A stretch of 46,839 bases of DNA from an uncultured Erysipelotrichaceae bacterium. GTDB lineage: Bacteria; Bacillota_I; Bacilli_A; RFN20; CAG-826. Of the stretch, positions 1 through 6,105 are shown piece by piece (position 1 is the first letter of the stretch; the number at the start of each line of letters is the position of its first letter). The translations under genes and the position numbers were made by a program. The notes beneath the pieces were generated by a model, which searched no databases, had not been told where the DNA came from, and worked only from the letters and a program-made list of their open reading frames with translations. The stretch spans positions 1 through 46,839 of the forward strand of contig CAMVEL010000013.1 of assembly GCA_947166565.1 (NCBI GenBank), read 5' to 3'.

Positions 1-163
1 TAAAAGCAACATCTACTTCTCCACCAGTTTCTTCCATATATTTAATTGAAGCTAGCGTTTTGGGATTATTGATTTTAGTTAAAACATCATCCCATTGGAT
101 GCCTTCATGTCTATATAAATGCTGATCAAATCTGCTTTTTAATGTTTCTAAAATATCATTCAT
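1..163 (-). CDS. DUF4256 family protein, N-terminal part, cut by the window edge
   Basis: An open frame on the minus strand starts at the ATG at 163 and stays open for 54 codons to the window edge. It begins MNDILETLKSRFDQH, then has a HEGIQWDD stretch and a METGGEVDV-like stretch (MEETGGEVDV). This matches, from memory, the start of DUF4256 proteins, which have a leucine-rich helix, a RF..H..RHxG..W segment and a conserved TGGE.DV motif. DUF4256 has no established biochemical role; it is a small stand-alone cytoplasmic family. No strong Shine-Dalgarno sequence precedes the start. Only about a third of the usual length is visible, so integrity cannot be judged. Confidence 0.7.
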   Translation of the reverse strand, partial: MNDILETLKSRFDQHLYRHEGIQWDDVLTKINNPKTLASIKYMEETGGEVDVAF

Positions 164-218
164 ACTTTCATGATACAGTAAACAGATTACTTCTAATATG
201 AATATTTAGGAAATTTGA

Positions 219-256
219 GCTATTTGTATTTTGTCGTGCTTATAGACATTCGCGAA
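219..256. repeat. Diverged short repeat (GTCGTG ... ATTCGCGAAC), copy 1
   Basis: The stretch from ctatttgtatt to attcgcgaac, immediately downstream of the RhuM stop, is repeated with about eight changes at 2198-2235. A third, weaker relative (ttttgtcgt, spacer, ttcgcga) lies at 5866-5889. It is short and decayed, and I do not recognise it as a known repeat class. Confidence 0.35.
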
Positions 257-258
257 CC

Positions 259-1140
259 TTAATTGGCGTTTATCCTATCGATCACGCTTTTCACAAGCCG
301 CTCGTCCATCAGTTCCGAAATCGCAAATGTTTTCTTGCCGACATAATTCAACGAAGCTCCAAGGTGATATAAAGACTCGCCATCTATGACGATAAAGCGG
401 TCGTGGAACGAATCGTCACTCTTAACGGTTAGAAGTCCATATTGAAGGTTGAATGCTTCCACGTCATCCTGCGTAAGTTTGGTCTTGGATGAAACGATTA
501 TTTTTGCCGGAATCGCGTTGTCTTTGCTCGAAAGAAAACCAAGCGCCTTTGCGTCGGCATAAGGGTCAACGACCGCAATGCTTGTTTTTGCCTTAGAAAA
601 CAGTTCTTTTATAAATACTCTAGCGTCTAAATATTCGCCGTCGAAGAAAACCTTTTCTGAGTCCGGGATATGTTCTTCCTCGATTTTGGTCAACCTCGAG
701 TCGATACTTTCAACCTTATTTAGAAGGTTAATGTAATTCTCGTTGGTCACAAGAGTGCGGCTACTATCAACTACATAACCACGTAACAAATACTCTTTTA
801 GGACAGAGTTTGCCCATTTTCGAAAAGCCACACCATTTTTAGATTTCACGCGGTAGCCAACCGAAATGACTACATCCAGGTTATAAAACTCAGTGGTTCT
901 TCTAACCGTTTTGTTCCCTTCTGCTTGAACCGTTGCATTTTTTGCAACAGTTTGATTTGGTTCCAACTCTCCTTCTTTGAATATATTTTTTATATGTCTT
1001 GAAATAACCGATTTGTCGCGCCCGAACAAAAGGCACATCTCATTCAAAGAAAGCCATACAGTGTCCTCGTTTGGAGACACATTAACGTCAAGAATCAGAC
1101 CGTCTTTTTCGAATCGAACCAATTCATATTTATCACTCAT
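259..1140 (-). CDS. RhuM family protein with C-terminal PLD-like domain
   Basis: 293 residues. Residues ~5-125 match the RhuM (virulence-associated) family: a DNA-binding-like helix around LNEMCLLFGRDKSVISRHI, the RRTTEFYNLDVVISVGYRV signature at ~80-98, and RKWAN. A charged linker (130-160) leads to a C-terminal alpha/beta domain (165-290) that resembles one half of a phospholipase D fold, with HDRFIVID at 246-253. The canonical HKD motif is HxKxxxxD; here the lysine is Arg248, so nuclease or lipase activity is uncertain. RhuM proteins lie in islands and phage-defence neighbourhoods and have no proven biochemical role. The start is well supported: GGGAGG lies eight bases before the ATG. That ribosome site falls inside the preceding GNAT remnant, so the two were once translationally linked. 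Confidence 0.8.
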   Translation of the reverse strand: MSDKYELVRFEKDGLILDVNVSPNEDTVWLSLNEMCLLFGRDKSVISRHIKNIFKEGELEPNQTVAKNATVQAEGNKTVRRTTEFYNLDVVISVGYRVKSKNGVAFRKWANSVLKEYLLRGYVVDSSRTLVTNENYINLLNKVESIDSRLTKIEEEHIPDSEKVFFDGEYLDARVFIKELFSKAKTSIAVVDPYADAKALGFLSSKDNAIPAKIIVSSKTKLTQDDVEAFNLQYGLLTVKSDDSFHDRFIVIDGESLYHLGASLNYVGKKTFAISELMDERLVKSVIDRINAN

Positions 1141-1350
1141 CCGAATGCCCTCCCATTAAACTTCGCTTAAGAACAATTTCTTCATCGATCTTTTCGCCCG
1201 TGATTTCAAAACCAACCGCCTGATATAGGGATATCACCCCCTCGTTTTTGCAATCGCAGCTTGTGTATATGGCATCGGCCTCGCCTAGGGGCTTTGTCTC
1301 GCACCACCCAACGACGCTGGTATATGGTGAATAACAAAAACCGAGCGATT
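1133..1350 (-). pseudogene. C-terminal remnant of a GNAT N-acetyltransferase
   Basis: About 70 codons are open on the minus strand without a start codon. The decoded residues include VVGWCETKPLGEAD, then NEGVISLYQAVGF, then EEIVLKRSL. The SLYQAVGFE element followed by a short beta strand is the classic end of the GNAT acetyl-CoA-binding fold, where a normal protein has 140-170 residues. An in-frame TAA near 1351 closes the frame upstream. A second short open stretch in another frame (THIYNRGRGFTLVNVEVL, ending at 1357) may be more debris. The frame ends with TGA overlapping the RhuM start, so the ancestor was probably the upstream gene of a two-gene operon. Confidence 0.6.
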
Positions 1351-1522
1351 AATTCTTTATTCCTCAATTAACGCACCGAAAATATGCTTTAGGACTTCTA
1401 CGTTCACTAAAGTAAATCCTCTCCCTCGATTATATATATGGGTACAAGCGCAAAAATGGCCAAAATTGCGCAAGAGTCGCTTCGTTTTTTGGTCTGCCGT
1501 TATACCGAAATGAGGGAGCGAT

Positions 1523-1531
1523 TGGTATAAT
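1523..1531 (+). promoter_or_regulatory. Extended -10 promoter of the first O-acetyltransferase
   Basis: TGGTATAAT is a perfect extended -10 element for the housekeeping sigma factor, 34 bases before the ATG at 1566. No good -35 box is seen at the usual distance, which is normal for extended -10 promoters. A GGGAGG ribosome site lies at 1552-1557. Confidence 0.55.
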
Positions 1532-1565
1532 GTGAGAAGACGTTGCCTAATGGGAGGACCGCTAA

Positions 1566-2126
1566 ATGGACGAACTAGAAAGGATGCTAAGAGGAGAGGA
1601 ATACTTCGGCAGCGACGAAAAACTCATGAAAATGAAGGCGGATACCCGCCGCTTTTGCGAATTGTACAACTCCTCCGAAGAAGACCAAGCCCGCCGAGCA
1701 GAACTCCTTTCCGCTCTTTTTGGCGAGGTTGGCGAAGGCGTCTTCATCAAGCCACCCTTCCATTGCGATTACGGGGTCAACATCTATATCGGCAAGAACT
1801 TCTTCGCCAATTTCGACTGCGTCTTCCTTGATGCAGGCAAAATCACGATCGGGGATAATTGCAAGTTCGGCCCAAAAGTCATGATCCTTTCCGTCACTCA
1901 CCCCGTAGAACCAGATGCCCGTAGAGATGGAATCAACATCCCCATTGACGTCACGATCGGGGACGACGTTTGGATCGGCGCCGGAGCGATCATCTTACCA
2001 GGGGTCACCATCGGCGATAAGGCGGTGATAGGCGCGGGGTCGGTCGTCACGAAAGACGTTCCCGAAAGTTGCGTCGTGGGAGGCAATCCCGCAAGGATCA
2101 TCCGCTATTTGGCGTCATTGGAATAG
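1566..2126 (+). CDS. maa: Sugar O-acetyltransferase (maltose/galactoside acetyltransferase type)
   Basis: 186 residues, the usual size. Residues 1-55 are the helical Mac cap (ERMLRGEEY, then LYN). A left-handed beta helix of hexapeptide repeats follows at ~60-180 (for example [25 protein letters not shown]), ending in the family signature [11 protein letters not shown]. His112 in VTHPVEP fits the catalytic base that lets acetyl-CoA donate to a sugar hydroxyl. Such enzymes act in the cytoplasm on mono- or disaccharides and are thought to tag non-metabolisable sugars; the exact substrate cannot be read from sequence. The gene stands alone with its own promoter and a GGGAGG ribosome site. A second, diverged member lies at 2530-3132 on the other strand. 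Confidence 0.88.
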   Translation: MDELERMLRGEEYFGSDEKLMKMKADTRRFCELYNSSEEDQARRAELLSALFGEVGEGVFIKPPFHCDYGVNIYIGKNFFANFDCVFLDAGKITIGDNCKFGPKVMILSVTHPVEPDARRDGINIPIDVTIGDDVWIGAGAIILPGVTIGDKAVIGAGSVVTKDVPESCVVGGNPARIIRYLASLE

Positions 2127-2169
2127 GCGCTGGCCTAAGCTTAACGATAGCCGGTGTGGCGGGTCGAAC

Positions 2170-2235
2170 TCACTTATCCGCTTTTGGACAATTTTATCTA
2201 TTCGTATTATGTCGTGTTTGAAATCATTCGCGAAC
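2170..2235. repeat. Diverged copy of the dispersed repeats
   Basis: The right part (2198-2235) is the partner of 219-256, ending attcgcgaac. The left part (cacttatccgcttttggac) resembles the reverse complement of the hairpin part of the ~95-base repeats found at 3421, 4707, 7139 and 8893 (cacttatccaaagttggac in the first). It looks like an old member in the opposite orientation. Confidence 0.35.
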
Positions 2236-2279
2236 AAAAACCATTTTAGCTATTTCTAAAATAGGCATGATAAAACAGA

Positions 2280-2456
2280 TTACTTAATAGATGGTAAGAA
2301 CCTTTTCTTTTTTATTTTTCTCAATAGTATTGAAATGACGATAATGAGGACAAAGAGAATCCCCGTCGTGACGAATTGTTGAATAGATAGTCCATCACTT
2401 CCGTTATAACCTTTTTCTGCTAACGTATATGAATCGCCAAAGAAACCGTATTTCAT
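2280..2456 (-). CDS. Small membrane protein, or truncated start of a larger one
   Basis: An open frame of 58 codons from an ATG to TAA, otherwise unexplained. The protein has a short polar N-terminus (MKYGFFGDSY), then DGLSIQQFV, one strong membrane segment (TTGILFVLIIVISILL, ~30-46) and a basic tail (RKIKKKRF). The basic end suggests that the C-terminus stays in the cytoplasm. I do not recognise the family with confidence. It could be a true one-span protein or the first helix of a decayed multi-span protein. There is no convincing Shine-Dalgarno sequence, which favours a remnant. Confidence 0.4.
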   Translation of the reverse strand: MKYGFFGDSYTLAEKGYNGSDGLSIQQFVTTGILFVLIIVISILLRKIKKKRFLPSIK

Positions 2457-2529
2457 GTTTTGCTATGCAAACCAACGAAAAAGTAATTTAAAGAACTTGC
2501 TCACTTTCTTGTTGGATTCATTGATTTTG

Positions 2530-3132
2530 CTACTTATAAATTGAATCTTTTTCAGTTATTTCACGGATAACATGACAAGGATTACCTGCTGCGAAAGAAT
2601 TTTTTGGAATTGATTTAACAACTACAGATCCTGCTCCAATAACTGAGCCTTCGCCAATTGTTACTCCACCACAAATCGTGACATTAGATGCAATCCAACA
2701 ATTATCTTCAATTGTAATTGGTTTAGCATACTCATTGTCTGTGTAGTAGCCTTTATCACTTAAGAAAATATTTCTTTCTTGATATCTAAGAGGATGCAGA
2801 GGTGTTACGATACTCACTCCTGTACCAATAAATACATTCTTTCCTATTTTTACAGGGCATGTATCCAAAATAGTTAGATTGAAATTGGCATAAGAATTAT
2901 CACCAATCTCAATAAAGCACCCATAATCAAAATAAATTGGACCTTGTAAATAGATATTTGAGCCGAGTTTTATCCCCATTTCTCTAAGTATCTCTTGTCT
3001 CTGTTCGGTCTCTTCTTCTACTGTGTTGTTATATTTTGAACATAGTTTATGAGCCTTTGCTCTTAGTTTAACCAATTCTTCATTTGCAGGGTCGTATATT
3101 TGCCCTTTAAGCATTTTTTCTTTTTCGTTCAT
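2530..3132 (-). CDS. Sugar O-acetyltransferase, second copy
   Basis: 200 residues of the maltose/galactoside O-acetyltransferase family. Residues 1-55 form the helical cap (EKMLKGQIYDP, then KYN). The hexapeptide beta helix spans ~57-185 ([28 protein letters not shown]) and ends with AAGNPCHVIRE. His113 in PLHPLRYQ is the expected catalytic base, and a ~15-residue insertion after it (FLSDKGYYTDNEY) is typical of the LacA/Maa branch. Its base composition is visibly more AT-rich than the first copy at 1566, so the two are probably independent acquisitions rather than a recent duplication. It is monocistronic; I see no strong ribosome site. Confidence 0.87.
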   Translation of the reverse strand: MNEKEKMLKGQIYDPANEELVKLRAKAHKLCSKYNNTVEEETEQRQEILREMGIKLGSNIYLQGPIYFDYGCFIEIGDNSYANFNLTILDTCPVKIGKNVFIGTGVSIVTPLHPLRYQERNIFLSDKGYYTDNEYAKPITIEDNCWIASNVTICGGVTIGEGSVIGAGSVVVKSIPKNSFAAGNPCHVIREITEKDSIYK

Positions 3133-3289
3133 GCGATTACTATATCAAAAAACCACAGACCAAGGCTGTCATCTGTTTTAGGTAAGTCATTTTGCCATTT
3201 TTCATTAGCGAAAAAAAGGTTGATATCATTCGTCAATCCGTTATTCATTTGTTTCACATTTTTACATGCTCAACTAGGAAAAACGCTTC

Positions 3290-3376
3290 CTATAAAAGCG
3301 GCTTCAATAAATCGTTCCACACTTGATATCCGTTAGAGTTAGGGTGGATTCCATGCTTTGGTCGCTCCTGGAAGGA
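3290..3376 (-). pseudogene. C-terminal remnant of an SGNH/GDSL hydrolase
   Basis: Read on the minus strand, the frame ends GIHPNSNGYQVWNDLLKPLL and a stop at 3290-3292. The HPN..GY..W pattern is the block V region of SGNH hydrolases, where His of the Asp-x-x-His pair is catalytic. The rest of the gene would lie above 3376 but is replaced there by a tRNA-like fragment and a repeat. It is therefore a tail cut off at a rearrangement junction. The rest of 3133-3373 shows no other gene. Confidence 0.55.
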
Positions 3377-3432
3377 CATTAGCTCAGTTGGGAGAAGCTT
3401 CGTTCGCACGAGGAGGTTGGGAGGTTCGAGAC
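3374..3432 (+). pseudogene. Decayed tRNA-like sequence
   Basis: The stretch contains a D-arm-like TAGCTCAGTTGGGAGA, an anticodon-arm-like CGTTCGCACG, the variable-region-like AGGAGGT and a T-arm-like GGTTCGAGAC, in correct order. The stems do not close and no acceptor partner or CCA follows, so this is not a working tRNA. The anticodon-arm bases resemble tRNA-Ala(CGC) at 9000-9075, but on the opposite strand. It directly precedes the first ~95-base repeat. Confidence 0.5.
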
Positions 3433-3518
3433 ACAAGAAAAGACCTCATAAGAGGCCTAATCTATGCTGGATAAGTCGTTTAGTCCAACTTTGGATAAGT
3501 GACTTTGGACAACGACAC
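3421..3518 (+). repeat. Dispersed ~95-base hairpin repeat, copy A
   Basis: Copy A starts at the T-arm-like gaggttcgagacacaagaaa and ends at ggacaacgac. Two structural parts are shared by all copies. The first is a short hairpin next to AAGAAAA; on the minus strand it reads as stem-loop plus TTTTCTTGTG, a terminator-like unit. The second is a ~42-base imperfect inverted repeat (GTCG...GTCCAA, spacer, TTGGAC..CGAC). The hairpin stem sequence differs between copies while its fold is kept. Confidence 0.6.
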
Positions 3519-3525
3519 TAATTAA

Positions 3526-3816
3526 TTAATTGAGAAACTTATTGCCGCAATGACGACACTTTAGCGTGTATTTATAATCACTTTTTCCGCCGTTTCCAAC
3601 GATATCACAATAGTCTGTCCATCCACATTGTGTACAATAGGCAGGTTGAGCAGTAGGGCGTGTGCAAGTGCCACCACCGGAAATGGCCTCTAATTGCTCA
3701 TCGGTAAGCTCAATGCCTTCTTCTTTAGCGAGCGCTAATATTTCTTCTTGGCTCTTGCACGCCTCGATTTTAGCGATCTGCTCCTCGGTCAGGCCCTTGA
3801 GTAATTCTTGTCTCAT
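3526..3816 (-). CDS. Nif11-type leader peptide with zinc-ribbon core, copy 1
   Basis: 96 residues. Residues 1-48 are a Nif11-like (nitrogen-fixation-protein-like) leader: helical, acidic, with CKSQEEILALAKEEGIELT, ending in AISGG, a double-glycine processing site. The presumed core (49-96) has two CxxC pairs (CTQC and CRHC) about 25 residues apart, as in a small zinc ribbon, plus two more cysteines. Nif11 leaders normally guide peptide-modifying enzymes and C39-peptidase ABC exporters; neither is in this window. The leader is identical at 35 of 48 positions to the peptide at 4860-5138. It could be a precursor of an exported, possibly modified peptide, or a zinc-binding protein carrying a Nif11-like domain. 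An A/G-rich ribosome site (AAAGGGG) precedes the ATG, and a TATAAT box lies at 3844. Confidence 0.8.
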   Translation of the reverse strand: MRQELLKGLTEEQIAKIEACKSQEEILALAKEEGIELTDEQLEAISGGGTCTRPTAQPAYCTQCGWTDYCDIVGNGGKSDYKYTLKCRHCGNKFLN

Positions 3817-3843
3817 GTTTGGTTACCCCTTTAATTTAATCCA

Positions 3844-3878
3844 ATTATATACAAAGGCTTGTCACAACAGTGTCACAA
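3844..3878 (-). promoter_or_regulatory. Promoter region of the first Nif11 peptide, with paired TTGTGACA sites
   Basis: On the minus strand a TATAAT box lies at 3844-3849. Upstream, the octamer TTGTGACA occurs twice (3860-3867 and 3871-3878) with starts 11 bases apart, about one helical turn. This arrangement suggests binding of a dimeric or tandem regulator. There is no good -35 box at 17 bases, so activation by that factor is plausible. The identity of the factor is unknown. Confidence 0.4.
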
Positions 3879-3933
3879 AAAGAAAGGCCACCCTGGATCT
3901 GAGGCAGCCCCGAAAAAAACGTTTATAAATCCT

Positions 3934-4068
3934 CTACAACGAATACCCAAGGCTTATATCAAAAGGCGCAATCAATAATTTTTGCAATTCTTTATTGTAG
4001 TTCTCAAAGAATGCTTTTATGGCCTTGCCATAGTTTTCTTTCGAATCGAATTCCCAAAAGGAGCCTCT
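3934..4068 (-). pseudogene. Short open frame without a start, unknown
   Basis: Forty-five codons are open on the minus strand, ending in TAG, just downstream of the NUDIX gene. The decoded text includes FRGSFWEFDSKENYGKAIKA and ends IAPFDISLGYSL. It has protein-like composition but no ATG, and it overlaps the NUDIX 3' end if extended. I do not recognise it; it is most likely the tail of a decayed gene. Confidence 0.25.
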
Positions 4069-4073
4069 AAAGC

Positions 4074-4688
4074 TTATTTTCCTTGGATGATTCTGCGAAG
4101 CGACAAGTATTCCCTTAAATAGATTCCGCGTTTCATCTCGTCTTCGGTTGCGTATTGCTGATGCTTGCTAAAGATATCAATCGCGTCTTTGATGGGTATC
4201 CATTTCGATTCAAGGCCGGCTTTTGCTTCTTGTTCGGTTAACTTGGCTTTGCTTTGCCCAACGATATTGCAAAGAAAATACTTACTGATGTATTTTTCGT
4301 TTTCGTAATATTCGTCTATTTCCAACACGCATTTGGTTGGGCCCACGACATATCCGGTTTCCTCGGATATTTCACGGATGATGCAACTGGTTTCATTTTC
4401 GCCTTCTTCTAGTCCACCGCCGGGAACCATCCATACATCGTTATTTCTGGCGTACACCAAAAGGATATTGTCGTTGCGAGTAACAATCCCACGACAAGCA
4501 ACTCTGATATTTGAGTAGTAGCCAAAATAATTGTCGCCGCGAATCTCAATGAAGTCGTCATTTACCTGCATATTCCTCAATCCAAAACTTTGATAGATGG
4601 CTTTGTGGGCCTGTTTTTTCTGTTTATATATACTAAAGTATATGAGTTTTGCCATTTTAGGTACACAAAATCTCTTCAACAGGAGCAC
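4074..4688 (-). CDS. NUDIX hydrolase
   Basis: The NUDIX box is perfect: G, five residues, E, NETSCII, REISEETGY, matching GX5EX7REUXEEXGU. The glutamates of REISEE bind the divalent metal that supports hydrolysis of a nucleoside diphosphate linked to another group; the substrate cannot be assigned. The domain spans ~residue 65 to 180 of the longest frame, followed by a short helical tail. The longest frame (204 residues) begins at a GTG at 4688, but that end has no ribosome site and a hydrophobic, basic start. The ATG at 4571 (MQVNDDFIEIR), preceded by GAGG, would give a 165-residue protein of normal NUDIX size and is a strong alternative. It stands between the two Nif11 genes with no evident operon. 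Confidence 0.82.
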   Translation of the reverse strand: MLLLKRFCVPKMAKLIYFSIYKQKKQAHKAIYQSFGLRNMQVNDDFIEIRGDNYFGYYSNIRVACRGIVTRNDNILLVYARNNDVWMVPGGGLEEGENETSCIIREISEETGYVVGPTKCVLEIDEYYENEKYISKYFLCNIVGQSKAKLTEQEAKAGLESKWIPIKDAIDIFSKHQQYATEDEMKRGIYLREYLSLRRIIQGK

Positions 4689-4706
4689 TTAATCGACGCT
4701 TCCGGC

Positions 4707-4800
4707 GAGTTCGAGGCACAAGAAAACCGCCCTTTCGGACGGCTGTCTATGGATACGTCGTTTTGTCCAACTGGGGACGATCGGATTTGGACTACGACAA
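4707..4800 (+). repeat. Dispersed ~95-base hairpin repeat, copy B
   Basis: Begins gagttcgaggcacaagaaaa and ends ggactacgac. The first hairpin (CCGCCCTTTCGGACGG) is nearly identical to that of copy D at 8893 and different from A and C. The second part keeps GTCGTTTTGTCCAA and TTTGGACTACGAC, although the loop has changed. It is in the same orientation as copies A, C and D. Confidence 0.6.
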
Positions 4801-4859
4801 TAAACTCACGTGTTTGCCCTAAAATCCTTATCCAAAATATCTAGGTTTTGAACACTTAT

Positions 4860-5138
4860 TTAGAAATCGCCTATGTAGCCGCATTTATTGCACATTCTTT
4901 GCCCGGCTCCTCGTCCATTGGGGGCCACATACACAGTATAATCATTGACGGCGCCGCATTTTGGGCATACAGCGGGTTTAGAATCGGTGAAACATCCGCC
5001 GCTAAAAGTTTCTAATTGTTCTTCGGTAAGCTCGATGCCTTCTTCTTTGGCGACTTTCAAAATCTCTTCTTGGCTCTTGCACGCCTTGACCTTGGTCATC
5101 TGCTCTTTGGATAGCCCTTTTAAAAGTTCTTCTTTCAT
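4860..5138 (-). CDS. Nif11-type leader peptide with zinc-ribbon core, copy 2
   Basis: 92 residues with the same design as 3526-3816: a 48-residue Nif11-like leader (CKSQEEILKVAKEEGIELT) ending TFSGG, then a 44-residue core with CPKC and CNKC pairs. The cores of the two peptides share almost nothing but the two CxxC pairs and the following glycine, while the leaders are 35/48 identical. A conserved leader with a variable core is the pattern of RiPP precursors. No modifying enzyme, C39 peptidase or ABC exporter is visible within the window, so processing would need machinery elsewhere. The ATG is preceded by AAAGGA, and an extended -10-like TGGTATCAT lies about 30 bases upstream on the minus strand. 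Function unknown. Confidence 0.8.
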   Translation of the reverse strand: MKEELLKGLSKEQMTKVKACKSQEEILKVAKEEGIELTEEQLETFSGGCFTDSKPAVCPKCGAVNDYTVYVAPNGRGAGQRMCNKCGYIGDF

Positions 5139-5697
5139 GGCGAGGTCCTTTCTTTATTCATATGATACCAAGCGGCTCTATATGTGCGCTATAGACGAAA
5201 TAGCACAGTCTACGAATCCATCCGCGCACCTTGTTTGGCAGCGTCAGTATCCTTAACGGAGTCTGCGATGGTTTTCTAACCCCGGAATCGATGGATTGCG
5301 ATAATGGGCATCGGGCATATAGCCAATGCGCATTGGCAACTAGTCTTCGTAGCCACGGCTCCCTTCTCGTCTTTTTCGGGTCGCATAGCGGCTCGATTTA
5401 GATTTGGCTTTTCTTCTTATAAAGCACAGCCATAAAGTTTTTGTGCTTAGGAAGCATGAGTTTCAAGGCAAAGGAAAATTACATCCAGCCACTGTCCTCA
5501 TAGCCCATAAACGCAAGCCTATCGTTGTGTAACGCTGTATTAAAAAGTCGCTCTATATTCTTTATGGCAGTCATCGCACATATAAATCAAAACGTTTGTC
5601 CCGTTTTCCAATGAAATAATAGGTCTTTTTGTCCCGTTTTCGAAAACTACGATGCAAAGGTAAAAAAGGAGCGTCGCAAACTACGCTTCCCGATTTT
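5139..5697. other. Gene-poor stretch with decayed sequence
   Basis: No complete gene is seen. Close to 5139 are the promoter and ribosome site of the second Nif11 gene. On the minus strand at ~5535-5685, 45 codons are open without a start (NGTNVLIYMCDDCHKEYRATF in the middle, shown in part), carrying a CDDC pair that could be the end of a former zinc-binding protein. The rest (5200-5500) shows only short frames with no recognisable motif. Confidence 0.4.
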
Positions 5698-5877
5698 TTA
5701 TGCCTTGAACCGGAACTGGATGCCGAGTTCTTTGCAGATCTCTGATGCAATGTCCCTCATGTCAAAGGTTTAACCGAACACGCAACTATCGGCATAGACG
5801 CGGTTCGTATGTCTGTGGTTGTCCGATTCGATCCATCCGCTTTTGTCTAAATACTTCCATCCACTATTTTGTCGTAC
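5698..5877 (-). pseudogene. Remnant of an unknown protein with an in-frame stop
   Basis: Sixty codons on the minus strand read in one frame from 5877 to a TAA at 5698, interrupted by one TAA at 5770-5772. The decoded text contains GWKYLDKSGWIESDNH, then NRVYADSCVFG, the stop, then FDMRDIASEICKELGIQ and FRFKA. Its consistent protein-like composition on both sides of the stop suggests a former gene with a point mutation. I do not recognise the family. The upstream third is the 62-base sequence that also occurs at 7239-7300. Confidence 0.4.
5814..5875 (-). repeat. 62-base duplicated segment, copy 1
   Basis: The segment from tgtggttgtc to ttttgtcgt is repeated at 7239-7300 with two single-base differences, in the same orientation. 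Here it lies inside the gene remnant at 5698-5877 and codes GWKYLDKSGWIESDNH. At 7239 only this piece is present, directly next to repeat copy C. Confidence 0.65.
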
Positions 5878-5914
5878 AACTCGTCGTTCGCGAGCCCCTA
5901 AAACGCACAAAATA

Positions 5915-6105
5915 AAATAGGGTAAGATCTTTAATACCAAAAGAGTTTATTTCTTCAATTATTTGGTTTTTAAAGTTAAGAAATCTTTATTTCTTTCTGC
6001 AACACAGTTGCCGCCAAAGGGATGCCCCTGACACTTCTCGCAGCCACCACATTCGGATAATTTGTTACAATCTTTGCAACAATCGATTCCGCAATAAGTT
6101 TTTAT
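5915..6105 (-). pseudogene. Broken cysteine-rich (DUF3795-like) gene
   Basis: Read from 6105, the frame gives KTYCGIDCCKDCNKLSECGG, then CEKCQGHPFGGNCVAE, a cysteine-rich block like DUF3795-type zinc proteins. Three defects are visible. The start codon position is ATA, nine bases after an ideal GGAGGT. A run of five A bases at ~5965 shifts the frame into a stop at 5959. After that the shifted frame reads NQIIEEINSFGIKDL and then ends. That last text matches the start of the C-terminal domain of the regulator at 8045-8809 (LIEEINGLHIEGM), so the gene once had the same extra domain. The ribosome site lies in the last codons of the Fic gene, so the two formed an operon. With a normal ATG and six A bases it would read through. 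Confidence 0.55.
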
